Below are positions 1 through 12,552 of a stretch of 64,000 bases of DNA, piece by piece. This DNA is from Nymphaea colorata (taxonomy: Eukaryota; Streptophyta; Magnoliopsida; Nymphaeales; Nymphaeaceae), in NCBI RefSeq assembly GCF_008831285.2, contig NC_045138.2:15533934-15597933 (forward strand). Reading direction: 5' to 3'. The notes beneath the pieces are model-generated. The model was not told the origin of the DNA, searched no databases, and saw only the letters and a list, made by a program, of their open reading frames with translations. Within the stretch, counting starts at the first letter, position 1. Each line of letters starts with the position of its first letter. Made by a program: the position numbers and the translations under genes.

Positions 1-627
1 AAGCGGCACCAGAATCCACCGCTTCCCAAAAACCTTGATTTGATGCTTTAGTCCCGGTCTTTTTCACCACGAGTGATGGCCTAGAAAATTTTTTATGGAA
101 AGTTAATGATGAGTGCAGAAGCAAGGCCTTAGGAATAGATGTTCAAGATTAAAAGGCAGATCTCTTTGAGATGAATTGTAGCTGCTCGTAGGTGATCATT
201 TACATTTCATTTGGAGTATGATCAGATGGCTGTCTAGTGTCAGACTTGGTCAATTGAAGATATATGTTCAAAATTTCAACTTCTAGATCTGATCTGGATT
301 CTCAGAAGATCCTACAAGAAGACTGAAGCATGAAACTTATCTTGGTCAAGTGTTGTTACGAAGAGCAAATTCTTTAGTGTGCCGTTGAAACTCCTTTCTT
401 ATTCTTTTGACAGGAAAAATCAGGGTTTGACAGATCCCTGCCGGATTATGCCAACAATGAATCCAAGGCATCACACTGAACATGCGACCTCTTTTCATCC
501 ACTCCTATATGCGAATGGTGCATGCTGCTTATCTCAGCTGATCAGGTTTCAGATGCAAATGGGTGAGATCCAGGATGTTCCAACCTTTCTTACTTTTCAG
601 AATTTGATGCTCTTGCATCCCTAAATT

Positions 628-663
628 TATAGAAGACAATGCACCTATAGAAGACAATGCACC
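628..663. repeat. 18-bp perfect tandem duplication
   Basis: TATAGAAGACAATGCACC occurs twice head to tail with no mismatch. It looks like a recent local duplication in non-coding DNA. Confidence 0.9.
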
Positions 664-1044
664 ATGACATTTCACAGTAGACATTGGTAAGATCCTTGCA
701 TTTAGCATCACAGGCAGATGGCATAGCCTCCATACAATTTTTCTCCATGATCAGAATTTGAAGTCGCATTTATTTTACCATGGTTCTTAAGAAAGCCGGT
801 TTACATCCTTACTAATAAAATAATCGTTATACCCAAGAGGATGTTATTACAGGTCAATCTCATTAGACGAAGTAGGGAGATTCATCTAACCCTGATAGTG
901 CCGAACCCAGATGCTATTTACATTCATCAATTATCAGACCTCTTTCTTTGTGGGCAGTGCAGAAACTTAGATTTTGTTAAACTTTTCCACACCAAATCAG
1001 GTTAAAAGTTTGATCAATCATGTCTCCAAGAAAGTGCAGAGAAT

Positions 1045-1089
1045 GTCTCTCTCTCTCTTTCTCTTTCTCTTTCTCTTTCTCTCTCTCTC
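1045..1089. repeat. CT-rich microsatellite
   Basis: Interrupted (CT)n/(CTTT)n tract in intergenic DNA. Confidence 0.9.
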
Positions 1090-4000
1090 ATGAATGCTAT
1101 GCCATGAATGATTGTAGGGCTCTACCTCAGCAGAGATTAAACATGTGATAGCAACAGTTGGAACCTTACCAAGGAGTGGGATCAAGCTAAAGCGAGGGAC
1201 CTACACTGACAAGGAATAGGCCTGCGATAACATCACTGTGCGTGTGGAGCCTTGCCGAAACAGTGCAACACAGCAAACATGTTAACAAACTGGGTCCATT
1301 GACAGCGCCCACACAGTGAACAGAGCGGCCATAGGTCGTAACTTGTTCATTGGCTCGGCCTTGAGCATATGACATGTTGGGGAGGGCGGACCACTAAGTT
1401 CACACTCTGCCTTTCAAGATTTTAGTGATTTGGGCCGCTGGATTCCAGACCCCACAGGCCGGAGTTACCACTTGGCTCAATATGGCCAGAAAGATAACGT
1501 TGGTCAAAAAGGGCAAAGGAAATGCAGAGGGAAAAGATTTTCCTTTTTGGGCTCCTGATTGTTCATTCTAATCTGAGAAAGAGCCTCAAGTTTCTCGCCT
1601 TTCTTTTATATTCAGCTCTGTTTTGTCGGCGATTATCAAAATGACCACCTTATGATAAATCCAGCCTAATTAGGCTAGCTTCTGAGTTTTATATATCATC
1701 TTCTTCTTTGGGTAGTTTTACTGTCATTAGTATCTCTTGCTGATCGGCCTGTACTGGCTACTACGCATCAAAATCATGCAGGAGCCAATGCCTGGGCAGC
1801 AAAAAAATTAGATTATGGGTGGCTGGAATCCATCTTTGTAATAAAATAAGAACATTATGTTTTTCTTGAATCTTAATTCTTAAGTAATGACCTGTTTTAG
1901 TTTACACTGATTAAATATGACCATTGACCAATCAAGAATCTTTATATCTTTTAATAAAATGATTCGACTCTGATTGGGTGGATCATAGATGGGGATGTCA
2001 ATGAATCGGATTCAGATATCAAATTGTTTCGAAAAGATCAGACGTGAAAAAACTTTTAACATCATATTAAGAAATTTGATCGGATTGGGGTTTAAGAAAT
2101 GACATTCAATCAGGCTAGGACTCGATCAAATTCAAATTTGCATATGGATCCATATTCAGATTATATCCAATGTCCATATATTTTGAAAATCGGTTGCTAA
2201 CATATCATCATGCAGTTCCGATTCGGTTGTATATTTAAAAGTCAAATTCATATTCAGAGGTTTAAAAAAAGAAAATCTGTTTCAGAGCAGATTCAGATTG
2301 TAAATCTGAAAATCATATTTGCATATAGTGTAGACTTTTTTTCATTCATATTGGAACCCAAATATGTAAAAATATGATAAATCAAATGTGTTCTTAACAT
2401 ACCAAATCAGAAAGATGCTTCCCCCCTTTCAAGGTCAAGGCAGGAAGCTTCCAACGAAACTAGTTAATTCTCTACTAGCTGACAAAACTTTAAGTACTAG
2501 AGCTCTATATTTAAGAATTGTTGCAAAAGCTGTGAACTTTATAAGGAAATTAGAGCAAACCAGGGGCTTTTTGTATTAAAAGCAAAAGAAGCACTCTCTA
2601 AACAACTAAAAAACACACAAAAGAAAACAAGAGAAAGAAAAGAAAAAGCAAAGTTGATCACATTTTAGAAGTGAAAAATGGAGCTTTCCATGCACCAACT
2701 TATCAAGTGGGGGAGAAGTTTTGTTTTTGCTATGTAAAGCGTCCAAAGGGATCATGTTAACGGATACGTGGATGATCCACGACGACACGATTACAAATAA
2801 AATCGAGAAAGGAATTCCAAAAGGTCGATAACTAATGCTTGGAAAGATCCAAGTCCCTAACAAGTAAACCCATCATGCTTTTCAAAAGCAACCAAAGTCG
2901 ATGGATGATCTTGCCGGAACAAGCAAAATCTAGAACGGCAGAATCTTATTGAAAAGCCAAGGCATGATATGATTGCCACCGTTTTGCATTCATTTTTAAA
3001 AAGTAATCACAAGGCAACATCAGCAATCAGCAATTGAGCAACCGCAATTTTTTTCTATAAACAATAGCTGGTAATTAGATTTTGGCTTGAAGAAAGTCGA
3101 GAGTTCAAATATAGTTACAAATATATGTAAATCTTGAAATAAAACTGTCAAGAATTTTTATAAATAGCTGAACAGTTGGCAGTGTTGAATTGATTCAGGA
3201 GTCCAACTGTGTGTATATATATATATATAATTAAAGTCAGACGACTACCACTATGGCCGGATGGTCATTTTTTGTTTTGTGCCACTAAACCATTACAAAA
3301 AAATGTATCCTATCACTAAAAACCGGCAGTTGGGCATCAAAAAATACACCTTTTGTGACAGTTTTTAGCAACATAAAATAAATAAATAAATAAAAACTAT
3401 TCAAGCATACAGGTTGCCGGCTGATTTTTCGGATTTTTGAGACATCGGATGTTGCTGGACACTAAAGCACGGTTGCCAGTACATGAGCAATAGCAACAGT
3501 TTATTGTGCTTTAACCCCCGAGGAAAGTGAAAAGAGCTTTTGTCGATGCACAAGTTAATATTAAATTACTTATGTTTGACATTGTGTAAGTTTAATTAAA
3601 TGTAAAGGTAATTGATCAAAGCATGTTGGGTGCGCATTTAAAATGGAAAAGTGAGAATGAACGGCAGTGTTTAAAAAGATGACAATATCTAAAACTTTTA
3701 GGTTACTGCAGTTCTCATTAATATGATTTCATGCCTATCGTCTTAAAACATTTTGTTCCCATGCACTTTCCATGCCACACGCGAAATCATATAACTTTTT
3801 TCCCACATTCTGACAAAAGTAGATCCACATTCTTTTTTCCAAGCATTTTCAAATGCTCCATGTCGTGAACTTTTCGAAATGTGGTCAACATGAAACTCTA
3901 CTTTAATTTTTTTGTGACCAAAATTTTAAAGTTTTGTTTTAGAAAAGTGCTGAGTTTTGCTATGATCATGACAAAGAATGTACATACGCCATTGTCTTTG

Positions 4001-4151
4001 GCACTATGGCTACAGTTGAGAGAGACAGAATTCTCTATCGGCAAAAGCCTCCTATCTGTTTTCAGATCATGCATGATTCCCTTGTTTTGTCTGAATTCCA
4101 GTAAGAATTTACCTGACACCAGCTTCTAGTAAGAAAGAAGAAACAAGAACG

Positions 4152-4335
4152 CAGTGGCGTCTAGTGGCGGAGCTACGGTGTTGTTGGTGTCCGCACCAGC
4201 CTATAAAATTTGCTTTATTTACATATATAAACTTCATTAATTTTTAGTTTTTTTTATATATGACTGCTCTTTCAAATTTGTAATTTAAACTTAAAGAGTG
4301 CCCTTAGCTACAAAGTTCAAGCTCTGCTATTGGTG
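4152..4335. mobile_element. Degraded hAT-type MITE-like repeat
   Basis: The left end carries TAGTGGCGGAGCTACGG. The right end reads, in reverse complement, CAATAGCAGAGCTTG. These are diverged versions of the GTGGCGGAGCC terminal motif common in plant hAT-derived MITEs and seen better preserved at 40582-40755 and 47294-47476 of this window. The interior is AT-rich and non-coding. No convincing target-site duplication remains, so the borders are approximate. Confidence 0.45.
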
Positions 4336-4339
4336 GATC

Positions 4340-4717
4340 TCATCATGGGCCGGAACTAAGCCGGAAAATGGTGTTGTCTCCACATTTCCCGTCGACGCCA
4401 TGCCGTTCACACTAGTCTGTAAGCCAAAGTCGGGTATACCACTTGAATAAGGATCAAGTCCTCTTCAGTTTGCATCTCATATGTCGCTTCATTACAAAAG
4501 TCTTTCATCTCAACGCATATGTGGTTCTGAATAAGTTACAGGGCGACACACAACTCCGGTATCGATTCGTTTATCTCTGCCGTAGAATATTGTCGGCTCT
4601 ATTTTCCTCGTCCACACCAGAAAGTTATACTTGCGTACAAGCCAATGCTATGTTAGAATACCTTGACAGCTATGCTATTGGGCTTGTGAGTGACGAATTT
4701 AGTTTCTCTCTCTTGCC

Positions 4718-4759
<42 letters not shown>

Positions 4760-6733
4760 TCTTTTGTAAATATCTGGCTTTGTTAAAACTCGGTTTTTTA
4801 ATCAGTTTTTGAAAGTTGACACACCCAAAATGTCCTTTTCCGTGAAAAAAGTAGGTGGGTAACTGGCTCCTCTTTGAAAATGACTTTTTGTTTCGAGTGA
4901 GCAGGAGGACGTCTGACCAGTCGAGTGAAGACTGAAGCTTTCCTCCATCCCCTCAAGGTCTAGGGCTGTTTTCGGTGTCGTGAAGTGACATCAAGCTGTG
5001 CTTGAACTTATGTATTAGTGGCCCCCATTTTGCAGCACAGAGAGTTGACACTACGAAAAGTAATGTTTTATTGAAAAGTTTGGTCGGTCACTCAAAAGAT
5101 TCCTTAAAACTGCATTTTAGAGGCAAAGCGACATTATGCCTTCAAAACCAAAACATTTGTTTAAGCGTGTCATCAAATACAAGGAGGAGGGTTTTAATTT
5201 GTCATTTTTTCCATCTTCTATTTACTGTTGGTGAAGAAAACTTTAGTGATTATCATGACAAACATTTTTAGGGCTGTCCTGCACCAAATTCTATTTGCAG
5301 GCTCTGGAGCACCACCATTTTTGGTCACCTCATGGGCCAATAAGTACAAACTGACCAAATGTGGGCTCACCCCCACCAAATGAGAGGCCTCTCAGAGTTG
5401 GGTAGTAGGTGGCTTTCACGGTTTCACCCAAAAAAGGGCCAAACTATAAAAGCCTACAAAAGGAACATCCTCTACTTTCTGGTCTCTGTTCATCCTCCTG
5501 GTTCAATAAGCCCTAAACTAACTGTCAATGAAATAAATGAAGCACAACCAATCTTTCCACCTTGATTAGTTAGATGCTTTAGCTTAAAATAAGACTTGTT
5601 GAATGCATCCTTCCTTCTTTGTCTTCTTCTTCATGGTGGAAAGCCCAGCCATTTCATAAAATTAACTTGACAGTGATTTTTTTTTTTTCTTTTTGGGTTT
5701 CAATGAAGAGCCCTTCAACACTTATTGAACCATACTTGCCCTAAATGTGATACCAGGGCAACTTCATGAGAAATCTCAGGCTGCGGAACGACCAACTCCA
5801 TTGAAAATTTGATCCCCAAGGTCTTCATCTTCACGCCTTTCACAGTCATTTTCTTCTCACAGGTTCTTCATTAATGGCTTCCAACCTTGATGACTCTTTA
5901 GTGGCAGAGACCAAAGTTGTTGGGTTAAGGCCACCTGTCCCAATTTCTGTGGCTTTTAATCCGTCTCTCCACATCATCTAAGAATATGTGGTCATAGTGG
6001 GCCAAGATAGTAGGGATTTTATGTCCCCGGATCATTAATTCCGTGGAAATTATTGGCTCCAAATGTTCAAATTTTTTGACTTGCTTAGATAAAGAAATCA
6101 TAGTTAGAACCTCGTCATTGATTGATTTCATATCATTCCCTTGCGTGCCGAAAGAAACGATACTTTTTCACCCATCGGAAAAGTATAGCTCAATGGATTG
6201 CTAGGCCAAGTTGATATTCTGTCCAGCACAAAACGAAGGGATATACTCGCATATTCACGTCATCAAACATATCTCCACACTCGCCCGATCCTTTTCTTGA
6301 GAATGATTGTTCATCCAGAACCTCAAAAAGTGCAGCCTAAGGCCCTCCTCCCCATTAATCTATATCACCTATTCCACATGCCCCACAAGTTGAGAATCTC
6401 AATTCCGAAGTATCGGAAAGCTTTGTGCTTCATACAAGATGAGAGTTAAATCTTGATCTTTAAGTGCTCTTATCTAAACTAACTGATTGTTAGAAGATCA
6501 GGGGATCAATTCATAAAAGTGGGAAAAAGAAAGAGAAAATTTATGCACCATTTTGCTTTCTTTCTCCGAACTTGCCTTTACAAAATATGCTATAAAAATG
6601 GAACAAGATTATGTAACACAATCCTGTATCCTGTTCGTCTTCCTTTTTCGTTTTCTTTGTTGCTGTTTGCTCACTATTTGTGTATCACAATTTGCCAACA
6701 TCGGGCGAAACTTATCCATCACCATTAGACTCA
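4340..6733. other. Intergenic region and 3' flank of the transporter gene
   Basis: Holds a (TA)n microsatellite at about 4723-4759 and several short open frames without recognisable products. The minus frame at 5925-6131 and the plus frame at 6198-6449 do not continue into neighbouring exons and match no family I know. The last few hundred bases should include the 3' untranslated region of the minus-strand transporter gene. Confidence 0.5.
4723..4759. repeat. (TA)n microsatellite
   Basis: Uninterrupted TA dinucleotide run. Confidence 0.9.
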
Positions 6734-9546
6734 CTAGACTTTAGCTTCATCATTATCACGACCCTTGTCGGCCGCATGCTGGGCCGCAGTGGCCGAGCCC
6801 TTTTGGAGCTCGACGTCCGCCTCCTCCTCGGCGTCCCAGCTCGCGTGGACGCTGTACAGCAGGTACATTGCCACCGCGAGCGCCGAGAACGCCCCGAACC
6901 GGACGTAGGAGGCGCGGTCCATCGAGCCCAGCAAGAACACGTTGAGAAACGCGGAGGTCGCCGGGATCCAGGGCATCAGCGGCACGCCCCAGAACTCCGG
7001 CTTCCGCGCCGGAGACGCGGCCGAGTGGAAAGCCTGGAGCGCGGCGACCGCGCCCAGCCCGAACCCACCCAGGAGCGCGGTCCGGACCCGGCCGGCCGGG
7101 CAGAGCTGCCAGCTCAGAGTGAAGCCGACGGAGAGGGCCGAGAAGGCCGCCAGAAAGCCGAGCGTCAGCCACCTGTCGCTCTTATCCTCCGCCACGTACC
7201 GCCGGTAGACGACCGCGTTTGCCACCATGTAGAAGACGAAGAGGGTGCCGATGGAGACCAGCTCCAGCAGCACCGCCAGATCTGTGATGACGGCGATCGC
7301 AGCCGTACAAATCCCTTCACATAAAAAGAAAAAAGAGTCAGAAACTGCCACTGTTCCGGTCAGAATTTACGGAAAAGGCCACTCCGGGAAACGTCTCTTT
7401 CGCCGTCGTTGAAGCCCAAGATTAAGAGTACAAATTGTACCGCCAGCCTAAAAATCCAGGCCAGAAGATTCAAAAGGACGATAGAGATTCCCGGAAAAAA
7501 AAAGAAAAGGCCCGCTGAATGTTTCAAGAAAAAAATTAAAACTTGAGCCCGTTTTTGTTGATTGGCAAAAAGTCAAGCACCTTTTTGAGAAAAAAATAAT
7601 TTTATTTTATTTCTCAAATATTAAGAGGTTAGAGGTCCCCCACACGGAAAAAAAAAAAAAAAAAATCGCTAATTTGGGTGCCATTTATTGTCATTTATCT
7701 GCATCTCCCACGAAGCCATGCAGCCATCAAAATCAAGGGAAGATGGCTTTACGCCGAAAAGGAAACGACGCTGGAGGGTATTTTCGTCGCTATGAAAAAA
7801 CCCAAAAAAGTCAAAGAAGAAACGGGACTCACCGAGGACGGCCGAGGCGTTGACCGGCGTGCCGGTTCTCCGGTGGATGCGGGCGAACCAGGGCGGGGCC
7901 ACGCCGGACCTACCAATGACGCACAGGTACCTGGCCTGACCCAGCATGGCCACCATCAGGGACGTGACTATGCCCAGGCTGGCGCCCACGCCCACCAGGT
8001 TCGACACCCACTCCCACCCTTCCACCCTCTTGAACGCCGACGAGAAGGGCGCATCCACCTCTATCTGAAAACCAAACACATGATACAAAACTGTCAATTT
8101 CCTTCACGATTCTTTCGCTTTTGCTCTCCCTGTCTCTGGCTCTCTAAGATAGGTTCGTGGAAGCCATGAGCTATAAAGATTGGATAAGTCCACAAGCTTT
8201 TTGCCACGTCCTGTGACCACCAGCATTAAAGGCAAAAATCTTGATAAATGAATCTCTCTAGCACAATTGGAAGGGCCCTCGATTATAAATTTATGTTCTA
8301 TCGCCCAACTTAAGTAAGATTCTAAATAATCCGATCAAAAGCTGTTCACTTTCTTAAACTGCACCCCATGATGAGCGTGCGGTGGGTCAAGGGGTTCGTA
8401 CCGCGTCGTAAGGGACCAGCATGGCGAGGGCGGCGGCCATGAGGCAGTAGAGAACCGTGACGATGGCGACGGAGCCCGAGACGCCGATGGGGATGTCCTT
8501 GGCCGGGTGCTTCACCTCCTCGGCCATGGTCGAGACGGCGTCGTACCCGATGTAGCTCAGGTAGACCATGGCCGCGCCGCTGAGCACGCCGCTCGCCCCG
8601 TACGGCAGGAAGCCGCCCGGGTGCTTCTCCGGGTTCATCGGGTGAACCAGGTTGCTGACGCGCCCCTTGGCGAACCCGATGGCGATGACGAGGACGATGA
8701 GGGAGATGTGCACCGACGTGAGGACCATGTTCAGCATCGAGCTCTCCTTCGTGCTGCCGGAGATCGAGAAGGGAAACGCTTCAATTTAGTCTGAATTTTG
8801 GAGGAGACATGGAATTCGCATCGCGAAATTGGTGGCGTCGTCGATCGGGTTTGCCTACCTGTAACATATGCAGATGGTGATCGTCAGGATGACGGCGACG
8901 GCGATGAGGTCGATATTCTGGTAATTTTTCGGGAGGCCGGAGACCGTAATCCTCCAGGCGTTCGGCGAGGAGTTGCTGAAGACGGTGGCGATGTAGGAGG
9001 TCAGGCCCCGGGCGACGGCGGCGTTGGAGACGACGTACTCCATCAGCAGATTCGCGCCGGTAACGAACGCCGCGAATTCTCCTAGACACCAAGAAACAGG
9101 GGAATGAGGAGATGGGGAGTTTCGGAATCGGAGGAAGGCGGGAAACCCAGCGATGGGCAATTACCGAAGGTGACGCGCAGGTAGCTGAAGGCACCGCCCG
9201 CCACCGGCATTTCGACGGCGAACTCGGTGTAGCAGAAGGCGGATAGGAGGGCACAGAGGCCGGAGACGGCGTAGGACAGGATGACGGCGGGACCGGCCTT
9301 GTTGCCGGCAGCGGAGCCCACTGTGACGAACACGCCGGCACCCACCATCCCGCCCATCCCTAGACCGACGAGGTCGTACCACCGGAGCTTCCTCTGCATA
9401 GACGACCCCGAGCGGGCCCTCACCCTACTCATCTCCTCCATCGTCGTCGTCACCGCCCCTGCTCGCCGGGCGAACCTCGCCGGCGTCTGCAACAACGCGG
9501 CCCCATAGCCTCGTAGGCTCGAGAAAGAGCCCTCGTTCCCAGCCAT
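6734..9546 (-). CDS. Cationic amino acid transporter (CAT family), 5 exons
   Basis: Plant cationic amino acid transporter of the APC superfamily, a multi-spanning membrane protein that moves amino acids, basic ones typically, across the plasma membrane or tonoplast. Exons by transcription order: 9546-9165, 9081-8859, 8753-8402, 8064-7833, 7314-6734. All four introns are GT-AG and the frame is kept, giving 589 aa, the usual length. The N-terminus is hydrophilic, followed by RKLRWYDLVGLGMGGMVGAG, the conserved first membrane segment of the family. Later landmarks are the GYDAVSTMAEEVKHPAKDIP loop, the ARYLCVIGRSGVAPPW segment and a C-terminal block of hydrophobic segments ending in a short acidic tail. 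An in-frame upstream ATG (9690) exists, but the peptide between is microsatellite-encoded, so MAGNEGSF is preferred. Exons are very GC-rich. The subtype (CAT1/5/8 versus 6/7) is not resolved. Confidence 0.95.
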
Positions 9547-9700
9547 CACCCGCGCCCGCCCCCCCACACACACTCCCTTGTCCTGTGAATAAAGAAGAAG
9601 ACGACGCAGAGAGAGAGAGAGACAGAGAGTGTGTGTGACAGAGCGAGGCTGTGAATTCTCTGAGCCTTCCAGGTCGAGTGGCGTCGGCAATTTAAAGGCG
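9547..9700 (-). promoter_or_regulatory. Probable 5' UTR and core promoter of the transporter gene
   Basis: On the minus strand a GA/CT-rich tract (9600-9625) lies just upstream of the ATG, as is common in plant 5' UTRs. A TTTAAAT stretch near 9690 could serve as a weak TATA element. No transcription start can be fixed from sequence alone. Confidence 0.3.
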
Positions 9701-9949
9701 GCGAGATTTTACTGAAAGGCACTGTTGCGGGTCCATAATATCTTTAATGCCCTCCACCTGTCTTGTGATCTCTCTTCGACCGAATTGCCCTCCTCCATTC
9801 TGGAAACGACAACCGCTACTCCAGTGGGTCCGGACCCGGACGTGGGCTCAGCTCGGTCTCAAAATCCTAAACTCGATCAATAAAACAATATGATTTTTTG
9901 GCTTCAAGTACGATGAGATTCTTGAGTCAAATTTAATTTCAAAGGGATA

Positions 9950-10096
9950 AGCTTCCTTGGTAGTATTTTATTTGTTTTCTGGCTCCGGCTTTTTAGTTGA
10001 AGGAGGTCACGAGTTCGACTCTTGTGAACGCGTCTTTTTCATACAATCTACTGAGAATCTCTGCCCAAAACCCACTTGCTATATAAAAAAAAATTA
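9950..10096 (+). mobile_element. Possible tRNA-derived SINE fragment
   Basis: GAGGTCACGAGTTCGACTC resembles a Pol III B box (GGTTCGANNCC) and is followed about 75 bases later by an A-rich tail (10086-10094), the layout of a tRNA-derived SINE. The A box is not clear and no target-site duplication was found. Confidence 0.25.
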
Positions 10097-11810
10097 TACC
10101 AAGTCAAATGTATCAGAAAACACATGAATCATTGAACAAACGTCCACCACTCAGCCCCACCTGCCAGTGGCGTTAAAGAGAGGCGTATCTCAACTTAAAC
10201 GATAAGAATATCTTATTTTATCATTCAATAATGTGATGTTATTCAATGTGGAAGTAAGTTACTTTGGCCAACGCGTTCGAACCCAGACCGAGCCGGTCGG
10301 GGGGCATGAAAGTCCTTTCTTGGTTTGACCGAAGACCACCCAAGCCGTTGTGCATCATTGTCACGGAAGCTCCGAATGTCGCAAATACCCCTGCCGATAA
10401 AATAAAAAAGAGGGGCCTTGTGATGTCACGGAAAAGGTGCGATTCTGTTTCAGTAACGCATGGGCGTTGGCGTTGCAGTTCATGAGACGTTATGGTGGAG
10501 TTTGGATCATCTCCTGGATCCACTTTTTGGATCGCTTTTGAACCCTGGACCCTCCCAATCGGATCCAGGTAAGAGTCCGGGATCTGGTCTGTCTGGAAAC
10601 TGTGGACTCATGGTGGGGCTGGTAATCCACTCACGGCTTTGGGTATAATGAGGGAGATCTTTCTCTTTTGTCCAACTCATTGAGTTTGTTTTGAACGGGC
10701 ATACGAATCAGGTTTATGGCCAAACCAGATTCGGTTTGATTGGGACGTGAGTCCAGATTTGGATGAGGCAACGGATTGTGGACCATGTGGGTGCCCTCAC
10801 ATGCAAAGATACCGAGTCCCGTCTTGTTCTTGAACTACTTCAATGGCTCCCCTCATAAAATAATGGATTTTTTTTACAATTTTGAACAATTAAAAAAAAT
10901 GAGCAGTTGTTAGACCTTTGGGAGGCATCTCCTAATAGTAACACTTCTATGAATCCATCCTAAATATGAAAAAAAACAAAATTACAAAATTGATGTATTC
11001 TACTATCTAAAATTGGTCAATTAGTATGTAGCGGTTCTTGGTTCCGAACCGGTTGCATCTAGATCCATTATGAAATTCGGGTCAAATCGAAACTTATCTG
11101 GCCCAGTTACGACCAACACGAGCAAGGGAGTCCAAGCGGGTGAAAGGGTAGTTACGTCTTTCAGCGTCTTGCGGCAGATCGCCGCAGTGGCAAAATGGTC
11201 ATCCGGCCATCTTCTATCCCTCTCGGCGTGAGCGCCAGGTAGCTCGAACAAGTGGCAGGTGATGACGTGTCTCAATCGGAGGCGTGGCGTCGCCGGGGAT
11301 CTACACGTCGGATCGTACGGCAACCCCGGCGTGGCGCTGCTGACGGTGGCGGCGATTGACGGCGGGCTTAACGGCAGCCCCTCATTCCGTTACGGATTAC
11401 GAGGCGAGCGTTTCCAACCTTTTGTGAAGCGGGTAATTCCGTGAAAATGTTGAGGGGCTGAAGGAAAATTCTGCATCTTACGCCTGGAAACCAACTGGGA
11501 ATTTCGTATTTTCTGATTTTTTCCAAAATTCGCTATCAGGCGCCTAAATGTTTTGATATTTCCAAACGACCGCCTCGACCGGCTTGCAGTTTTCCGGTCA
11601 AAAGTGTGGGCCACGTGACCCAAGCTCGTAGCTTCCTGGAAGAGGGAGAGACTATGAATTACCAATTTAATCCAAATTTTCTTTGGGTGGGCGGAGAGGT
11701 GCTTGTTCTGATGCGAAAGGTAAGAGAATTTCTTTAAAACCACCTAATGACGAGAAATGAGTAGGACCATGTAAGCATTTTAATTAGTTTATTCGACTTA
11801 AATTACAGTT

Positions 11811-11895
11811 AGATAGCGGAGCCAATGGGCTTGTATGGGCAGTTGCCTACACTGACCTCCATAATTTATTTGTTTATATATTGGTTCCGCCACTT
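11811..11895. mobile_element. Short remnant of an hAT-type MITE
   Basis: The ends TAGCGGAGCCAA and TTGGTTCCGCCACTT are inverted copies of each other and match the GTGGCGGAGCC motif of the elements at 40582 and 47294. The piece is only about 85 bp and its borders are uncertain. Confidence 0.45.
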
Positions 11896-12321
11896 AATAT
11901 AGTTTGTTACTTATTGATGCCCTTCGCATCTGAGGTTTCTTTCTTTGTGTGAGTGTTTCTCCGCCACAAATTTTTAACTTTGGCTGCGAGCAGTGGGCGT
12001 TCTTGAGATCAGCTGGTTGGATGAAGTGGGTCCTTTCGTCTGCAACTTTTTTATGCAAATCACTATAGAGAAAGCGATCTATGAGGGAGACATATAGACA
12101 CACATGCAGATGCACAAAAATTGAGTGAGAGGAGGGAAAGGGGAGCCAATGCAATGCCGCGAAAGCTCTCAAAAACACAGAGAACACGACAGTCTTGCAA
12201 TCTTTTTGGTCTTCTTCAATTCTCTGTTGTTTTCATTTAAAAAAATGAAAGCGGATCACAAAATATGATCATGTAGCAATCAAAAATAGCGCGAATTTTG
12301 TGGAAATCGATAATAACAGGA

Positions 12322-12552
12322 TGGCAAGTGTCAGCCTTAGGCTCTTATGGGCATCTCACTTAAAGCCCTCTAGTGTTTTTATTATACTATTAATACTTAG
12401 GCGCCTTCTTATAATCTTTTTTTTTTCATGTGATTGGAGAAGGGAGGTTAGAAGGCCAGCTAAGGGAAATGAGATTTAATACTCAAAGAGCGTATTTGAG
12501 TATCTTTTCTCTTATAAAGTATTATGGCCCATAAGGTGAGACTTGCAGGCAC
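12322..12552. mobile_element. Probable MITE with imperfect terminal inverted repeats
   Basis: The left end reads GCAAGTGTCAGCCTTAGG followed by CTTATGGGCAT. The right end, read in reverse complement, is GCAAGTCTCACCTTATGGG. The ends are therefore about 25-30 bp imperfect inverted repeats enclosing AT-rich non-coding DNA. I could not define a target-site duplication, so the superfamily is left open. Confidence 0.4.

Larger units (their letters stand above)
1..4150. other. Intergenic region, no recognised gene
   Basis: No open frame here resembles a known protein; all are short and overlap one another. The first 51 bases form an open plus-strand frame ending in TAG that could be the tail of a gene lying to the left, but it is too short to judge. 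Visible structure is limited to an 18-bp tandem duplication at 628-663, a CT-rich microsatellite at 1045-1089, a short (TA)n at 3214-3230, and an AT-rich stretch at 1990-2360 with a phrase (GGGATGTCAATG) often seen at the ends of plant MITEs. Confidence 0.6.

Noticed and set aside
1-51. Open frame from the window edge ending in TAG, possible gene tail
   Set aside because: Only 16 codons, no recognisable motif and no codon-bias signal; cannot be supported as a gene end.
5925-6449. Possible gene fragments on both strands
   Set aside because: Neither frame resembles a known family, and the frames are interrupted by stops on extension.
6680-7324. 214-codon plus-strand open frame
   Set aside because: Antisense shadow of the last exon of the transporter gene; the translation is Arg/Gly/Pro-rich as expected from GC-rich antisense.
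8781-9341. 186-codon minus frame within the transporter locus
   Set aside because: Alternative frame across exons 1-2 and their intron; the real frame matches CAT family motifs.
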